63,184 bases of DNA from Synergistota bacterium (GCA_021159885.1 JAGHDO010000010.1:1-63184), one strand, 5' to 3'. Shown: positions 17,244 through 26,574, numbered from the stretch's first letter. Made by a program: numbers and translations. The notes: generated from the letters alone by a model not told the origin.

Positions 17244-17272
17244 ATTATAACTAATATCTTGAAGGCTGTCAA
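17244..17272 (-). promoter_or_regulatory. Sigma70-type promoter of the ABC importer operon
   Basis: On the minus strand TTGACA (17272-17267), a 17-bp spacer and TATAAT (17249-17244) match the consensus exactly. The binding-protein GTG is about 50 bases downstream. It is divergent from the promoter at 17302-17330. Confidence 0.85.
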
Positions 17273-17301
17273 ACACAACGATTATTGAAGTATCCCACTC
17301 T

Positions 17302-17330
17302 TGACACCGAATTAAGTTTCAAATATGATT
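17302..17330 (+). promoter_or_regulatory. Sigma70-type promoter of the globin/chemoreceptor-tip gene
   Basis: TTGACA (17302-17307), a 17-bp spacer and TATGAT (17325-17330) stand about 45 bases upstream of the ATG at 17374. The -35 boxes of this promoter and the divergent one lie 29 bp apart, so the two may compete or share a regulator. Confidence 0.8.
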
Positions 17331-17373
17331 TTGAGTATCAAAAAGGAGGCTCAAGAAGAAGGGAGGCTAACCC

Positions 17374-18099
17374 ATGCGCGAAGAGGAAAGAATAGCGCAG
17401 AAAAAGGAATTTACTATGATCACGGAAGAGGAAGAGAAAGCATTAAGAGAGATAGCAAATATACTTGAAAAGAAAGTCTCCGACTTTGCCGATAAGATCT
17501 ACTATCATCTCTCAAGAGCAGAAGAAAGAAGAAAGCATGCACTTGGCACATCAAAAGCAGAGGAATGGAGGTTCGCCTTGAGAGAATACTTAACGAGCTT
17601 AATCAAAGATAACATAGATGCCCGCTATCTTGAGAAGAGAGTGACCCTCGGCAAAAAAAACTACAAAACCGGTGTGGCGCTCGAACATTTCATAGGAATA
17701 TATAATCCACTCATCAAGCCATTGCTTGAAGCCGTATTCGATGCATATAAAGAGGAAAAAGATAAAGCTATTTTAACATTTAGCGGACTTATGAAAAGAA
17801 TAAATCTCGATGTTCAAATAGTCATAGAAACCTACATGAGCTTGGTAGGAGAAAGCGTCGCTGAAGCCAACAATGATCTTAAGACGGTGGTCAAAACCAT
17901 ATCTAAGATAGCAGGGCAAACTAAGCTCCTTGCCCTCAACGCTGCGATAGAAGCCGCTCGTGCCGGGACTGCTGGAAAGACCTTCGCCGTGGTAGCCCAA
18001 GAAATAGGCAAACTCGCCTCTTCTTCAGCAAGAGCTGCCGAAGAGGCAGACGAAATGATAAGAAAACACTTAGAGAATTTCGTCAAGGGGTGGAGTTAA
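17374..18099 (+). CDS. Soluble globin-fold sensor fused to a minimal chemoreceptor signalling tip
   Basis: Cytoplasmic 241-residue protein with no membrane segment. Residues about 20-155 resemble the protoglobin sensor of HemAT-like receptors. By eye the haem-ligand region aligns as [15 protein letters not shown], which puts Asn96 where the proximal histidine should be, so haem binding is doubtful. Residues about 170-225 are a chemoreceptor hairpin tip ([18 protein letters not shown]...[12 protein letters not shown]) that normally contacts CheA/CheW. The long coiled-coil arms and methylation helices are missing. The ATG follows GAAGGGAGG. The last 30 bases overlap the end of the facing fumarase beta gene. 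A role in chemotaxis-like signalling or anti-sigma control is inference. Confidence 0.8.
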   Translation: MREEERIAQKKEFTMITEEEEKALREIANILEKKVSDFADKIYYHLSRAEERRKHALGTSKAEEWRFALREYLTSLIKDNIDARYLEKRVTLGKKNYKTGVALEHFIGIYNPLIKPLLEAVFDAYKEEKDKAILTFSGLMKRINLDVQIVIETYMSLVGESVAEANNDLKTVVKTISKIAGQTKLLALNAAIEAARAGTAGKTFAVVAQEIGKLASSSARAAEEADEMIRKHLENFVKGWS

Positions 18100-18648
18100 C
18101 TCAGCAACATTGTCATATATGCTATCACCATGAGTATCCATAGCCACTATAAGGGGACCAAAATTCCTAACGCGAAGCTTCCAAACCGCTTCAGCCATAC
18201 CAAGATCATACCATTCTACTCCCTCAACCTTTTCAACCGCTGAAGCAGCTAAAACAGCGCATCCTCCAGGAAAGGCAAGATAAACACAGCTATTCTCCAT
18301 CATAGCCTCAAGTACCATTTTATCCATTCCACCCTTTCCTATTATTCCCCTAATCCCAAAGCTACGAATAAACTCGGGCTCAATGCGATTTAAACGGGCG
18401 CTCGTCGTTGGACCCGCAACGACGAGTCGCCATTCCCCTTCCTCCTCCTTAACTATGGGGCCACAATGGTAGATGACTGCCCCTTCAAGATCCAGAGGAA
18501 GAGGCTTACCCTGAGCTTTGTACTCCATTGCTCTTTGATGAGCTCTATCCCGGAAGGTGTATATTAGCCCTGAAAGATAGACTATATCCCCTATCTCAAG
18601 CTTCTTAACATCCTCAGCAACCAACGGAGTTTCAAGCCGATATTCCAA
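18070..18648 (-). CDS. Class I fumarase/tartrate dehydratase beta subunit
   Basis: C-terminal half of a two-subunit iron-sulfur hydro-lyase (fumarate to malate, or tartrate to oxaloacetate). The 192-residue product has family features: [20 protein letters not shown], then [15 protein letters not shown], and GKGGM. It follows the alpha subunit by 16 bp. Sequence alone does not separate fumarase from L-tartrate dehydratase; fumarase is more common in amino-acid fermenters. Confidence 0.9.
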   Translation of the reverse strand: MEYRLETPLVAEDVKKLEIGDIVYLSGLIYTFRDRAHQRAMEYKAQGKPLPLDLEGAVIYHCGPIVKEEEGEWRLVVAGPTTSARLNRIEPEFIRSFGIRGIIGKGGMDKMVLEAMMENSCVYLAFPGGCAVLAASAVEKVEGVEWYDLGMAEAVWKLRVRNFGPLIVAMDTHGDSIYDNVAELTPPLDEIL

Positions 18649-18664
18649 AGGATATCACCCCCAA

Positions 18665-19540
18665 TTATATAAAGTCGATTACGCCATCTTTGGTTACTCT
18701 CAAGGAAGCCCTTCTCGAAGCCCAACACTGGAATCTTACCGCTACCGGAAGGCTTGCAGTATGAGTATAAGCACTTTCTATGTGAAGAGCCAGCGCGGTT
18801 ATTTTGCCACCAAGTCCCATGGTGCCTATCCCGAGAGAGTTAACTTTCTCAAGTAGCTCCCGCTCGAGATCTGCGATAAACGGATCGGAATTATGGCTTC
18901 CGACCTTCCTCAGGGAAGCCAAATCAGCGAGTTTCATAGCGAGAGGTGCGGTTCCACCTATTCCAACTCCTATTATCGTGGGAGGGCAAGGCTTCCCACC
19001 AGCGCGAATAACCGTCTCTAAAATGAACGATTTTACACCTCCTAATCCTTCTACCGGGGGAAGCTCAGCAAGAACGCTCATATTCTCAGATCCCGCCCCT
19101 TTGGGTACTACCGTTATTAGCATCTGGTCATCTCCCGGAACTATATTCCAGCTTATATAGGGTATGGATAATCCTACATTATCGCCTGGGTTAGAGCGTG
19201 TGAGAGGGTCAACCGCATTAGGACGCAGGGGAATTTCATCAGTGCTTTCTCGAACGGCATCTTTTAAAACCTCTTCAAGATTGATATCTCTTAAGGGGAA
19301 CTCCGTGCCAACATCAACGTAGAATATCATTATCCCTGTATCCTGACATATGGGCTTTTTCTCTCTTTCAGCAAGTTTTATATTGTCAAGCATCGCTTTA
19401 AGCTGGATTCTCGCAAGCTCTGAATCTTCACTCTCATAAGCCCTCTTAAGAGCATGTTTTACATCCTCCGGTAGCTGAACTACCGCCTTGAAGATTAACT
19501 TTTTCACCGCTTCCTTTAAAACTTCTTCCCTCAAGGTCAT
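18665..19540 (-). CDS. Class I fumarase/tartrate dehydratase alpha subunit
   Basis: N-terminal, iron-sulfur-binding half of the two-subunit hydro-lyase, 291 residues. The cluster ligands are visible as the cysteines of EKKPICQDTGIMIFYVDVG, GGKPCPPTIIGVGIGG and, near the end, FQCWASRRA. ATG 19540 follows AAGGGAGAT and begins 20 bp after livF. An upstream in-frame extension to 19612 would run into livF and lacks a site. Together with the downstream subunit it would interconvert malate and fumarate. Confidence 0.92.
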   Translation of the reverse strand: MTLREEVLKEAVKKLIFKAVVQLPEDVKHALKRAYESEDSELARIQLKAMLDNIKLAEREKKPICQDTGIMIFYVDVGTEFPLRDINLEEVLKDAVRESTDEIPLRPNAVDPLTRSNPGDNVGLSIPYISWNIVPGDDQMLITVVPKGAGSENMSVLAELPPVEGLGGVKSFILETVIRAGGKPCPPTIIGVGIGGTAPLAMKLADLASLRKVGSHNSDPFIADLERELLEKVNSLGIGTMGLGGKITALALHIESAYTHTASLPVAVRFQCWASRRASLRVTKDGVIDFI

Positions 19541-19559
19541 ACCATCTCCCTTCAGATTA

Positions 19560-20264
19560 CTAAAGCCCAAGATAGGCTTTTCTAACCATATCACTCTTAA
19601 GAAGCTCCTCACCCGTGCCTGATAGAACTATCTTCCCTGTTTGAAGGACATAACCCCGGTCTGATATGCTCAAAGCTTCCTCGACCATCTGCTCGACCAA
19701 AAGAACGGTCTTTCCTGCTTTCTTTATCTCACTTACCACTCCCATGACTCTCTCAACGAGCTTGGGCATCAATCCCAAAGACATTTCGTCTATCATTATG
19801 AGCTTGGGATCAGACATCAATCCTCTACCTATAGCGAGCATCTGCTGTTCTCCACCACTTAAGGTCTCTGCTTTCTGATTCAATCTTTCCTTAAGATGAG
19901 GGAAAAGTTCGAGAACCTGATCAAAGAGCTCCCTAACCTTAGTTTCATCCTCTATGTAATAGGCACCAAGAAGTAAGTTTTCTCTCACCGAAAGCTTTGA
20001 AAATAGCCTTCTCCCCTCCGGCACATAAGATATCCCTCGTTTAACAACCTCAAAAGCAGGAAGCGATGTTATATCCTCCCCCAGAAAGGCTATCTTCCCG
20101 CTAACCGGAGTAATCAAGCCAGCTATAGCTCTAAGCAGAGTTGTTTTACCTGCTCCGTTTGCGCCAACTATGGATACAACCTCTCCTTCTTTAACGTTAA
20201 AGGAGACCCCGTGAACGACGGGGACATCATCATAAGCTATCTTAAGATCTCTTACGTCGAGCAT
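19560..20264 (-). CDS. livF: Branched-chain amino acid ABC importer ATPase LivF
   Basis: Second ATPase of the Liv importer, 234 residues. Walker A is GANGAGKTT, the signature LSGGEQQML, and Walker B KLIMIDEMSLGLMP. The LivF-specific stretch RGISYVPEGRRLFSKLSVREN is present. It overlaps livG by 23 bases; ATG 20264 has GGGGGAGAGG upstream. Confidence 0.94.
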   Translation of the reverse strand: MLDVRDLKIAYDDVPVVHGVSFNVKEGEVVSIVGANGAGKTTLLRAIAGLITPVSGKIAFLGEDITSLPAFEVVKRGISYVPEGRRLFSKLSVRENLLLGAYYIEDETKVRELFDQVLELFPHLKERLNQKAETLSGGEQQMLAIGRGLMSDPKLIMIDEMSLGLMPKLVERVMGVVSEIKKAGKTVLLVEQMVEEALSISDRGYVLQTGKIVLSGTGEELLKSDMVRKAYLGL

Positions 20265-20982
20265 GATACCTCTCCCCCAGATAAGCCTTTATAACTTTCT
20301 CATCATTAACGACCTTCTCAGGCACATCATCAGCGATCTTCTCCCCCCCATCCAAGACGACAACCCTGTCCGCTATAGGCATTATCGCTTCCATGATATG
20401 CTCAACAACGAGAAGCGTTATTCCCCTATCCCTTATCTTAAGGAGAAGCTCTACCGCCTCCTTGACCTCCGTGGAGGTTAGCCCAGCCATTACCTCATCG
20501 AGCATCAGGAGTCTTGGACGAGTTGCCAAAGCTCTCGCAAGCTCGAGCCTTTTCTTATCAGCTATAGTAAGGCTTCCCGCAGGCTTATGCATGATTTCCC
20601 TCATGCCACAGAGCTCGATAACTTCCTCTGCGATTTTTCGAGCCTTAATAGCGCTCGGCTCCCTCAGAAAAGCCCCGACCATAACATTATCCAGAACGCT
20701 CATCTCCTTAAGAGGCTTAACTATCTGAAATGTCCTAACCGCTCCCCTCCTTGCTATCTCGTGAGGGGGTAAGCCGGTTATATCCTCTCCGAGGAAATAG
20801 ACCCTACCTGAAAGGGGTTTATAATAACCCGTTATACAATTAAACAATGTAGTTTTGCCAGCCCCATTGGGACCTATAAGCCCAAGGACCTCTCCCTCAT
20901 TCACCTTAAAGGAGACATCCTTATTAGCCACAAGCTCCCCGAACTTCATTGTGAGATTCGAAACTTCCAGGATGATACCCAT
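20242..20982 (-). CDS. livG: Branched-chain amino acid ABC importer ATPase LivG
   Basis: First ATPase of the importer, 246 residues. Walker A is GPNGAGKTTLFN, followed by GYYKPLSGRVYF and the LivG hallmark RRGAVRTFQIVKPLKEMSVLDN. Walker B reads LLMLDEVMAGL. The signature region is SLTIADKKRLELARAL, so the usual LSYG is replaced by SLTIADKKR. This is a common variant in LivG-like proteins. Confidence 0.94.
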   Translation of the reverse strand: MGIILEVSNLTMKFGELVANKDVSFKVNEGEVLGLIGPNGAGKTTLFNCITGYYKPLSGRVYFLGEDITGLPPHEIARRGAVRTFQIVKPLKEMSVLDNVMVGAFLREPSAIKARKIAEEVIELCGMREIMHKPAGSLTIADKKRLELARALATRPRLLMLDEVMAGLTSTEVKEAVELLLKIRDRGITLLVVEHIMEAIMPIADRVVVLDGGEKIADDVPEKVVNDEKVIKAYLGERYHARRKRS

Positions 20983-20985
20983 CCC

Positions 20986-21921
20986 CTACGCCCTCCTTCT
21001 AAGAGAGAAAAACATTCCAACTACACCCCTCGGTTGACTCGTTGAAACGAGCATTATAAGCAACCCAAATATTATCAAATCAACGCCTTTACCTGTTCCA
21101 CCTATAAGAGCACGCGTGTACTCCGATAGAGGAACGAGAATAGCGGCTCCCACGAGAGGTCCCCAAAGATGACCAGCTCCTCCAAGTACTGCTACGAGAA
21201 CTATCATTATAGAAACATCGAGAGACATAACCGTAGCGGGCTCTATCCTGAGAATATATTGAGCATAAAAGGTTCCGCACAGAGCGGTCAGAAAAGCAGA
21301 TATCATCATAGCAAAGAGCTTATATTTCGTGGAGTTCACACCTATAGCCTCTGCAGCTTCCTGACTTTCCTTTATAGCCTTAAGGTAATATCCAAAACGC
21401 ATTTTCTCAAGCTTCCTAACGAGAAGAAAAACGAATAGAAAGAAAGCAAGCATCACATAAATATAAGGAAGCTTATTCTTGTAAAACATGAAGTTATAAA
21501 AGCCCTCTTTAAGAACGGGAAGGTCTATTCCTATAGCCCCTTCAACGTAATCCCATACTTTAAAAAGTTCGCTAAATATCTCCACAATAGCAAAAGTGGC
21601 TATAGCAAAGTAATGTCCTCTAAGCTTAAATGTTGGATAAGATATCACGGTTGCAACCGCTACCGCTATCAGTCCTCCGATTATAGCTCCGATCCAAGGT
21701 GTTAGTGAGAAATCCCTTAGCAAAACTGTGGAGGTATAGGCACCGATACCAAAGAAAACCGCATGTCCAAAGGAAACCTGTCCTGCATATCCGCCTATTA
21801 TATTCCACGCCTGAGCCAGTGTGGCATAAAGAAGCGTCATTATCAAAACATGGTGGAAGAAAACGCTCTTTATGATCAGTGGTAGAACCGCCAGAACTCC
21901 AGCAATTATAAATATTACCAT
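20986..21921 (-). CDS. livM: Branched-chain amino acid ABC importer permease LivM
   Basis: Inner-membrane permease, 311 residues, about nine helices. LivM features include YAGQVSFGHAVFFGIGAYTS near residue 45, RLEKMRFGYYLKAIKESQEAAEAIG in the coupling loop, and GGAGHLWGPLVGA. It overlaps livH by seven bases and precedes livG by three. Confidence 0.94.
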   Translation of the reverse strand: MVIFIIAGVLAVLPLIIKSVFFHHVLIMTLLYATLAQAWNIIGGYAGQVSFGHAVFFGIGAYTSTVLLRDFSLTPWIGAIIGGLIAVAVATVISYPTFKLRGHYFAIATFAIVEIFSELFKVWDYVEGAIGIDLPVLKEGFYNFMFYKNKLPYIYVMLAFFLFVFLLVRKLEKMRFGYYLKAIKESQEAAEAIGVNSTKYKLFAMMISAFLTALCGTFYAQYILRIEPATVMSLDVSIMIVLVAVLGGAGHLWGPLVGAAILVPLSEYTRALIGGTGKGVDLIIFGLLIMLVSTSQPRGVVGMFFSLRRRA

Positions 21922-22775
21922 CCGAATAACCCCCTCGGCCTTATAAGAACGACCAGAAGGTAAATCGCAAAAACTATGACATATTTAAACACAGGGGCTA
22001 TAAAGAAGCCTCCAAGAGCCTCAGCCAAACCTATCAGTATCCCTGCCCAGAAGGCACCGCCGATAGAACCAAATCCTCCCAACGCAACGGTAACAAAAGC
22101 TATTAAGGAAAAGAGTATACCTACTTCGGGAAAAACATAATAAAAGCTTGAAAGCATTCCCCCAGCTACCCCAACGCAAGCTCCTCCTATCCCAAAGGTC
22201 AGTGCAAATATCCATTCCGTATTTATTCCCATAAGCTGAGCAGCTTCTCTATCAAGAGCGGTGGCCTGAATGGCCCAACCAAGTTTAGTCCTTCTCATTA
22301 GGAAATAGATAAACAGTGTCACCGCTATCGAAGCTATGCCGGCAACAAGCTGCGGTCCCCCTATCGAGACTCCCCCTAAGACCATTCTAAGATCTCCAAG
22401 AATGGTTTTATTCAAAAACCTATAGTTAGGTCCCCAAAGGAAAAGCGCTACATTTCTCAAAAATATGCTCAATCCAAAGGTAGCAAGGAGAGAAGCTAGC
22501 GCGGGAGCACCTACCACTTTCCTTATAACGAGTTTGTACACTACTAACCCCAGCAAGAAGGCAAACGCAGTAGCAAATATCCACGAAAAAAGAGGATCTA
22601 TTTTCCAGAGAAAGCCAAACCAAAAACATACATACATAGATAGCATTAAAAATTCACCATGTGCGAAGTTTAGAACATCCATAACACCATAGATGAGATT
22701 CAACCCAACGGCAACGAGGGAATAAACCAATCCCATAAGAAGACCACTGACCACTACCTGAAGATAAAGTATCAC
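21915..22775 (-). CDS. livH: Branched-chain amino acid ABC importer permease LivH
   Basis: Inner-membrane permease, 286 residues, eight or so helices. The family segments GLVYSLVAVGLNLIYGVMDVLNFAHGE and the coupling loop TKLGWAIQATALDREAAQLMGI are clear. The GTG start at 22775 follows AAGGAGGGAT. A stem-loop lies between it and livK. Confidence 0.94.
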   Translation of the reverse strand: MILYLQVVVSGLLMGLVYSLVAVGLNLIYGVMDVLNFAHGEFLMLSMYVCFWFGFLWKIDPLFSWIFATAFAFLLGLVVYKLVIRKVVGAPALASLLATFGLSIFLRNVALFLWGPNYRFLNKTILGDLRMVLGGVSIGGPQLVAGIASIAVTLFIYFLMRRTKLGWAIQATALDREAAQLMGINTEWIFALTFGIGGACVGVAGGMLSSFYYVFPEVGILFSLIAFVTVALGGFGSIGGAFWAGILIGLAEALGGFFIAPVFKYVIVFAIYLLVVLIRPRGLFGW

Positions 22776-22804
22776 AAGGATCCCTCCTTACCGAAAGCAT
22801 AATA

Positions 22805-22839
22805 AAGGGGAGGGCCCCTCCAAAAAGAACCCTCCCCTT
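22805..22839 (-). terminator. Stem-loop between livK and livH
   Basis: AAGGGGAGGG (22805-22814) pairs with CCCTCCCCTT (22830-22839), loop 15 nt. On the minus strand it follows the livK stop and is trailed by TATTATG, a weak U-tract. It probably attenuates transcription or stabilises the livK message, as with the similar hairpins at 15866 and 39942. Confidence 0.6.
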
Positions 22840-22861
22840 ACCGTCAAGTGCATCGTCCCTT

Positions 22862-24109
22862 TTACTTCCTCTTCCCCCATGCAGGCATAGGATAAACAAG
22901 CTTAGCCGACGCAAGATTCTCTGGATAGACGGTAACATACTTACCGTTCTGAATCTGTTGAATAACTGTCTCAGCGTATATATTCTGACCACCAGGTCCA
23001 AACTTAACCTTCCCCGCTATAGCGAGAGGCATAGGAAACTCGGTCTTAGCGAGAACCGCTCTGATTTTATCACCATCCGTAGAACCAGCAAGGTTTATAG
23101 CCTGAGCGAGAACGAGAACCGCATGAGTAATCTCAAGCGTTGGACCATCATAGTCCCCCTTAGCCAGCTTCTTGAACATCTCATTTACCTTGGCAAGCAG
23201 GGGCATCTTCGGAAGCAAGTCTTTAGCAAAGCTCTGGCTTCCACACCAGTAGTCTGCATCCTTTCCCACGTTTTTTATAAAGCTGGGATCCTGAAAGCCT
23301 CCACAATATGAAAGGGATATTGGCGGTGCATAATCAAGCTGTTTACACGTCTTAACGAAAAGAGTAAAATCTCCTATCAAGGACGCCACAAGAATCGCAT
23401 CGGGATTAGCAGCCTTAAGCTTTTGAACTTCAGCATTCAGATTCGTAGATCCAAAAGTGTAAGGAACATCAGCTACAACTTTAAATCCCATCTTCTTAGC
23501 TGCTTTCTTAGCCTCAAGAGCAGCGTGTTTACCGAACTCCGTATTTTCGTAGAATACACCTATAGTCTTTATAGGCTTGCCCGTCTTCCTAGAAAGCCAC
23601 TTCAGGAACTTGAGAAAACCAACGGAATCGGTAGCATCAGTTGGAGCTATACGGAAGAAGTACTTCAACCCTCTCTCCGTCAGGGCCGCAGAACTGGAGG
23701 CACCACATACAAAGGGAATCTTATATCTCTCCGCCACAAAGGAGGCTGGCTTCGAAACCGCACTCTGATAGGCACCAACAAGAGCTATTACTTTCTCCTG
23801 AGTTATAAGCCTTTCTGCTTCTGCCTTTCCAACATCCGGCTTAGCCTGGCTATCGGCAAATACGACCTTTATCTTTGCACCACCGAGATTTGGAAGTCCC
23901 GCAGTCTCAGCAAGCGGTATACCCTTAAGCTCCGGATGAGCCTCGTTTATTATCTTTAACGCTACTTCAACTGCATATTTACAGCGTAATCCCGTGCTCG
24001 CTATGGGTCCGGTTAATGGATAAATAGCGCCTATTTTAATCGTTTTCGCTACAGCAACTCCAGTCAACGCAACGCACAAAATCAACGCTGCTACAATGAT
24101 TTTCCTCAC
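22862..24109 (-). CDS. livK: Branched-chain amino acid-type periplasmic/extracellular binding protein
   Basis: Exported binding protein, 415 residues. A Sec signal peptide (MRKIIVAALILCVALTGVAVAK) precedes KIGAIYPLTGPIASTG, the usual N-terminal motif of type I amino-acid and amide binding proteins. KPDVGKAEAERLITQEKVIALVGAYQSAVS is another family mark. The GTG start at 24109 follows GGGGGGATGG. The ligand may be a branched-chain amino acid, an amide or another small acid. Confidence 0.9.
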   Translation of the reverse strand: MRKIIVAALILCVALTGVAVAKTIKIGAIYPLTGPIASTGLRCKYAVEVALKIINEAHPELKGIPLAETAGLPNLGGAKIKVVFADSQAKPDVGKAEAERLITQEKVIALVGAYQSAVSKPASFVAERYKIPFVCGASSSAALTERGLKYFFRIAPTDATDSVGFLKFLKWLSRKTGKPIKTIGVFYENTEFGKHAALEAKKAAKKMGFKVVADVPYTFGSTNLNAEVQKLKAANPDAILVASLIGDFTLFVKTCKQLDYAPPISLSYCGGFQDPSFIKNVGKDADYWCGSQSFAKDLLPKMPLLAKVNEMFKKLAKGDYDGPTLEITHAVLVLAQAINLAGSTDGDKIRAVLAKTEFPMPLAIAGKVKFGPGGQNIYAETVIQQIQNGKYVTVYPENLASAKLVYPMPAWGKRK

Positions 24110-24130
24110 GCGCCCATCCCCCCCTTAAAA

Positions 24131-24165
24131 AGTTTATAGAAATATGCTACATTTTAATTATAGCA
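24131..24165. other. Intergenic stretch with small palindrome upstream of livK
   Basis: The gap between porB and livK contains ATGCTA-11-TAGCAT centred near 24149. On the minus strand this overlaps TATAAT, which could be the livK -10 box; no good -35 box is seen. It may be a weak terminator for porB or an operator over the livK promoter. Confidence 0.3.
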
Positions 24166-24169
24166 TAAA

Positions 24170-25099
24170 TTATGTCTTTTCACCACACATCCTTAGTACA
24201 TATTCCCACTGTCTATCTACATCTTTTTGAATCTCATCTATTATATGGCGATTTTCTGGCTTAAACAGGTGGCGGAACCTTCCCTGAACCTTCAAAAACT
24301 CCTCTATAGGTTTTTTCTGTCTCGGCTTATAGGAGAGCTTCCACTCATCGTCTATGACCTCAAATACGGGCCAGAAGCAGGTATCAACAGCAAGCTTGCA
24401 TACTTTAATCATCTCGGATGGACTTATTCTCCAAAATCTAACGCAGGGAGCAAGGACATTTATAAAGGAAGGACCAGGCGTTTCTATCGCCTTACGAACC
24501 TTGTTGACCAAATCAAGCGGGTTATGCAAGGTCGTCTGAGCAACATATGGAATGTGATGTCCTGCCACGATGGCAGTTAAATCCTTTCTCCACTGGGGTT
24601 TTCCGGGAATAACTTTACCTGCGGGAGCAGTGGTAGTATTAGCCCCTTTGGGAGTTCCACCGGATCTCTGAGCGCCGGTATTCATATAACCTTCGTTGTT
24701 ATAGCATATATACAGAAAATCATGTCCCCTTTCAAGGGCTCCTGAGAGAGCCTGCAGACCTATATCGTATGTTCCACCGTCTCCACCAAAGGCGATAAAC
24801 TTTACCTCTTTGTCTATTTTACCTTTCTTCCTCAAAGCCTTATACGCCGCTTCCACGCCAGCTATTGTCGCAGCAGCATTTTCAAAAGCGTTATGAATCC
24901 ATGGTACCCTCCAAGCGGTATACGGGTAGATGGTCGTGGAAACCTCGAGACAACCAGTGGCACATGAAACGACAACGGGCTCATCTACCGCGAGCATGAC
25001 CAGCCTCGCGGTCAAGGCAGCACCACAACCCGGACATAACCTGTGCCCATAGGAAAGCCTCTCCTCTCTTTTTAAGAGATCCTTTATCGTCAAGGCCAT
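24170..25099 (-). CDS. porB: 2-oxoacid:ferredoxin oxidoreductase beta subunit (TPP-binding)
   Basis: Subunit binding thiamine diphosphate, Mg2+ and the proximal [4Fe-4S] cluster. In 309 residues the marks are HRLCPGCGAALTARL near residue 20, the TPP motif GDGGTYDIGLQALSGALERG, and NNEGYMNTGAQRSGGTP. It is last in the gamma-delta-alpha-beta gene order typical of pyruvate and 2-ketoisovalerate ferredoxin oxidoreductases of hyperthermophiles. Substrate choice between pyruvate and branched-chain oxoacids is not decided by sequence reading. Confidence 0.92.
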   Translation of the reverse strand: MALTIKDLLKREERLSYGHRLCPGCGAALTARLVMLAVDEPVVVSCATGCLEVSTTIYPYTAWRVPWIHNAFENAAATIAGVEAAYKALRKKGKIDKEVKFIAFGGDGGTYDIGLQALSGALERGHDFLYICYNNEGYMNTGAQRSGGTPKGANTTTAPAGKVIPGKPQWRKDLTAIVAGHHIPYVAQTTLHNPLDLVNKVRKAIETPGPSFINVLAPCVRFWRISPSEMIKVCKLAVDTCFWPVFEVIDDEWKLSYKPRQKKPIEEFLKVQGRFRHLFKPENRHIIDEIQKDVDRQWEYVLRMCGEKT

Positions 25100-25112
25100 C
25101 TAAAACACCCCC

Positions 25113-26276
25113 TTATTCCCTGACTCCAAGATACTTCTCTTCCTTGGATATTCTGCCGCTTATGAGATCCTCAAATACGCTCCTTATAAGCGTGGGCGTA
25201 GTATCTCTTCCGCCAAGTCCATATATGTATGAAGCAAGCTTCGGCCTCGACTGAGCCTCATACAGGGCGGACTTTATCTCGCAAAAGAGCGGAGCCTCAG
25301 CTCCAGTGGAATAAGCTCTGTCCAAGACCGCTACGGCTTTCCTACCATCAAGCACACGCGCTATCTCCTCACCGGGGAAGGGGCGGAAAAGCCTTACCTT
25401 AAGCATACCAACCTTCTTACCCTCTTTTCTCATTTCCTTAACGACGTGCTTTGTAGTTCCCGCAGTTGAGGACATAACGACTATAACGTATTCCGCATCG
25501 TCTAAGTAGAATCCTTCTATCTTAGGGTATTTCCTGCCAGTGAGCTTTGAAAGTTCATTAGCAACTTCATCGTAAACCCGCGGGACATTTTTCATCGCCT
25601 CAAATTGCTGACGCTTATGCTCAAAGTAGTAATCGAAAAGATCGAGAGGACCGTATGTGATCGGATGATCAGTATCAAGGAGAGGATACCAGGGCTTATA
25701 CTCACCGATGAAGTTTTTAACCTGCTCATCATCGAGGAGCTCAACAACTTCAACGCCGTGAGAAATTATAAACCCATCCTGACAGACCATAACGGGCAGA
25801 CGAACATCCATATGCTCGGCAAGCCTTAAGGCCAAGAACATATGGTCGTAAACCTCCTGAGCGGTCTCGCTATATATCTGAACCCAGCCGGAATCCCTCT
25901 CTGCCATAGTATCAGCATGATCACAGTGTATATTTATCGGAGCAGAAAGAGCCCTATTAACCACACACATAACTATGGGAAGTCTCAGGGAGGAAGCTAT
26001 GTAGACTATCTCATGCATCAATGCTAAACCATTAGCAGAGGTAGCGGTCATGACTCTACACCCTGCTGCAGCAGCTCCAACACACGCAGACATGGCAGAA
26101 TGCTCGCTTTCAACCGTAACAACTTCAGTATCAACAAGCCCATCAGCAACGAACTGAGCAAACGTCATCATTATCTCAGTCTGTGGAGTTATGGGATAAG
26201 CCGCAACTACATCAGGGTTTATCTGTCTCATAGCTTCAGCAACCGCAGCGTTTCCAGTTATAGCAACCCTTTTCAC
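25113..26276 (-). CDS. porA: 2-oxoacid:ferredoxin oxidoreductase alpha subunit
   Basis: Pyrimidine-domain subunit, 387 residues. Typical features are the start VKRVAITGNAAVAEAM, AYPITPQTEIMM, and the long VTVESEHSAMSACVGAAAAGCRVMTATSA. I choose GTG 26276 because GGGAGGTGAG lies just before it and the delta-subunit stop precedes it by one base. The upstream TTG at 26294 lies inside the ribosome-site region. Confidence 0.93.
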   Translation of the reverse strand: MKRVAITGNAAVAEAMRQINPDVVAAYPITPQTEIMMTFAQFVADGLVDTEVVTVESEHSAMSACVGAAAAGCRVMTATSANGLALMHEIVYIASSLRLPIVMCVVNRALSAPINIHCDHADTMAERDSGWVQIYSETAQEVYDHMFLALRLAEHMDVRLPVMVCQDGFIISHGVEVVELLDDEQVKNFIGEYKPWYPLLDTDHPITYGPLDLFDYYFEHKRQQFEAMKNVPRVYDEVANELSKLTGRKYPKIEGFYLDDAEYVIVVMSSTAGTTKHVVKEMRKEGKKVGMLKVRLFRPFPGEEIARVLDGRKAVAVLDRAYSTGAEAPLFCEIKSALYEAQSRPKLASYIYGLGGRDTTPTLIRSVFEDLISGRISKEEKYLGVRE

Positions 26277-26277
26277 C

Positions 26278-26574
26278 CTACTCACCTCCCTCAAAGAGAG
26301 ACTCCGGCTTCATCTCTATGGCTTTCTTCGGGCATATAGAAGCACAGATCCCGCACCCTTTGCAATAGTCATAGCTTATTCCTACCATCTTTTCATTCTC
26401 AACGAGTATGGAGCCATCCGGGCAATGAAGCCAGCACAGATGGCAATGGATACACTTAGACTCGTCCCAGACAGGTCTTACGCTTCTCCACGTGCCAGTT
26501 TTGTAAAGAGCAGCATTCCCCGCATCTAATATCAAACCCGCAGGCGGTATATCCTTCCATCCTTTTAAACTCAT
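26278..26574 (-). CDS. porD: 2-oxoacid:ferredoxin oxidoreductase delta subunit (ferredoxin-like)
   Basis: Small 98-residue iron-sulfur subunit with two [4Fe-4S] motifs, CIHCHLCWLHCP and CKGCGICASICP, that pass electrons to free ferredoxin. It overlaps the gamma gene as ATGA. The N-terminal SLKGWKDIPPAGLILDAGNA is common in PorD and VorD proteins. Confidence 0.94.
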   Translation of the reverse strand: MSLKGWKDIPPAGLILDAGNAALYKTGTWRSVRPVWDESKCIHCHLCWLHCPDGSILVENEKMVGISYDYCKGCGICASICPKKAIEMKPESLFEGGE

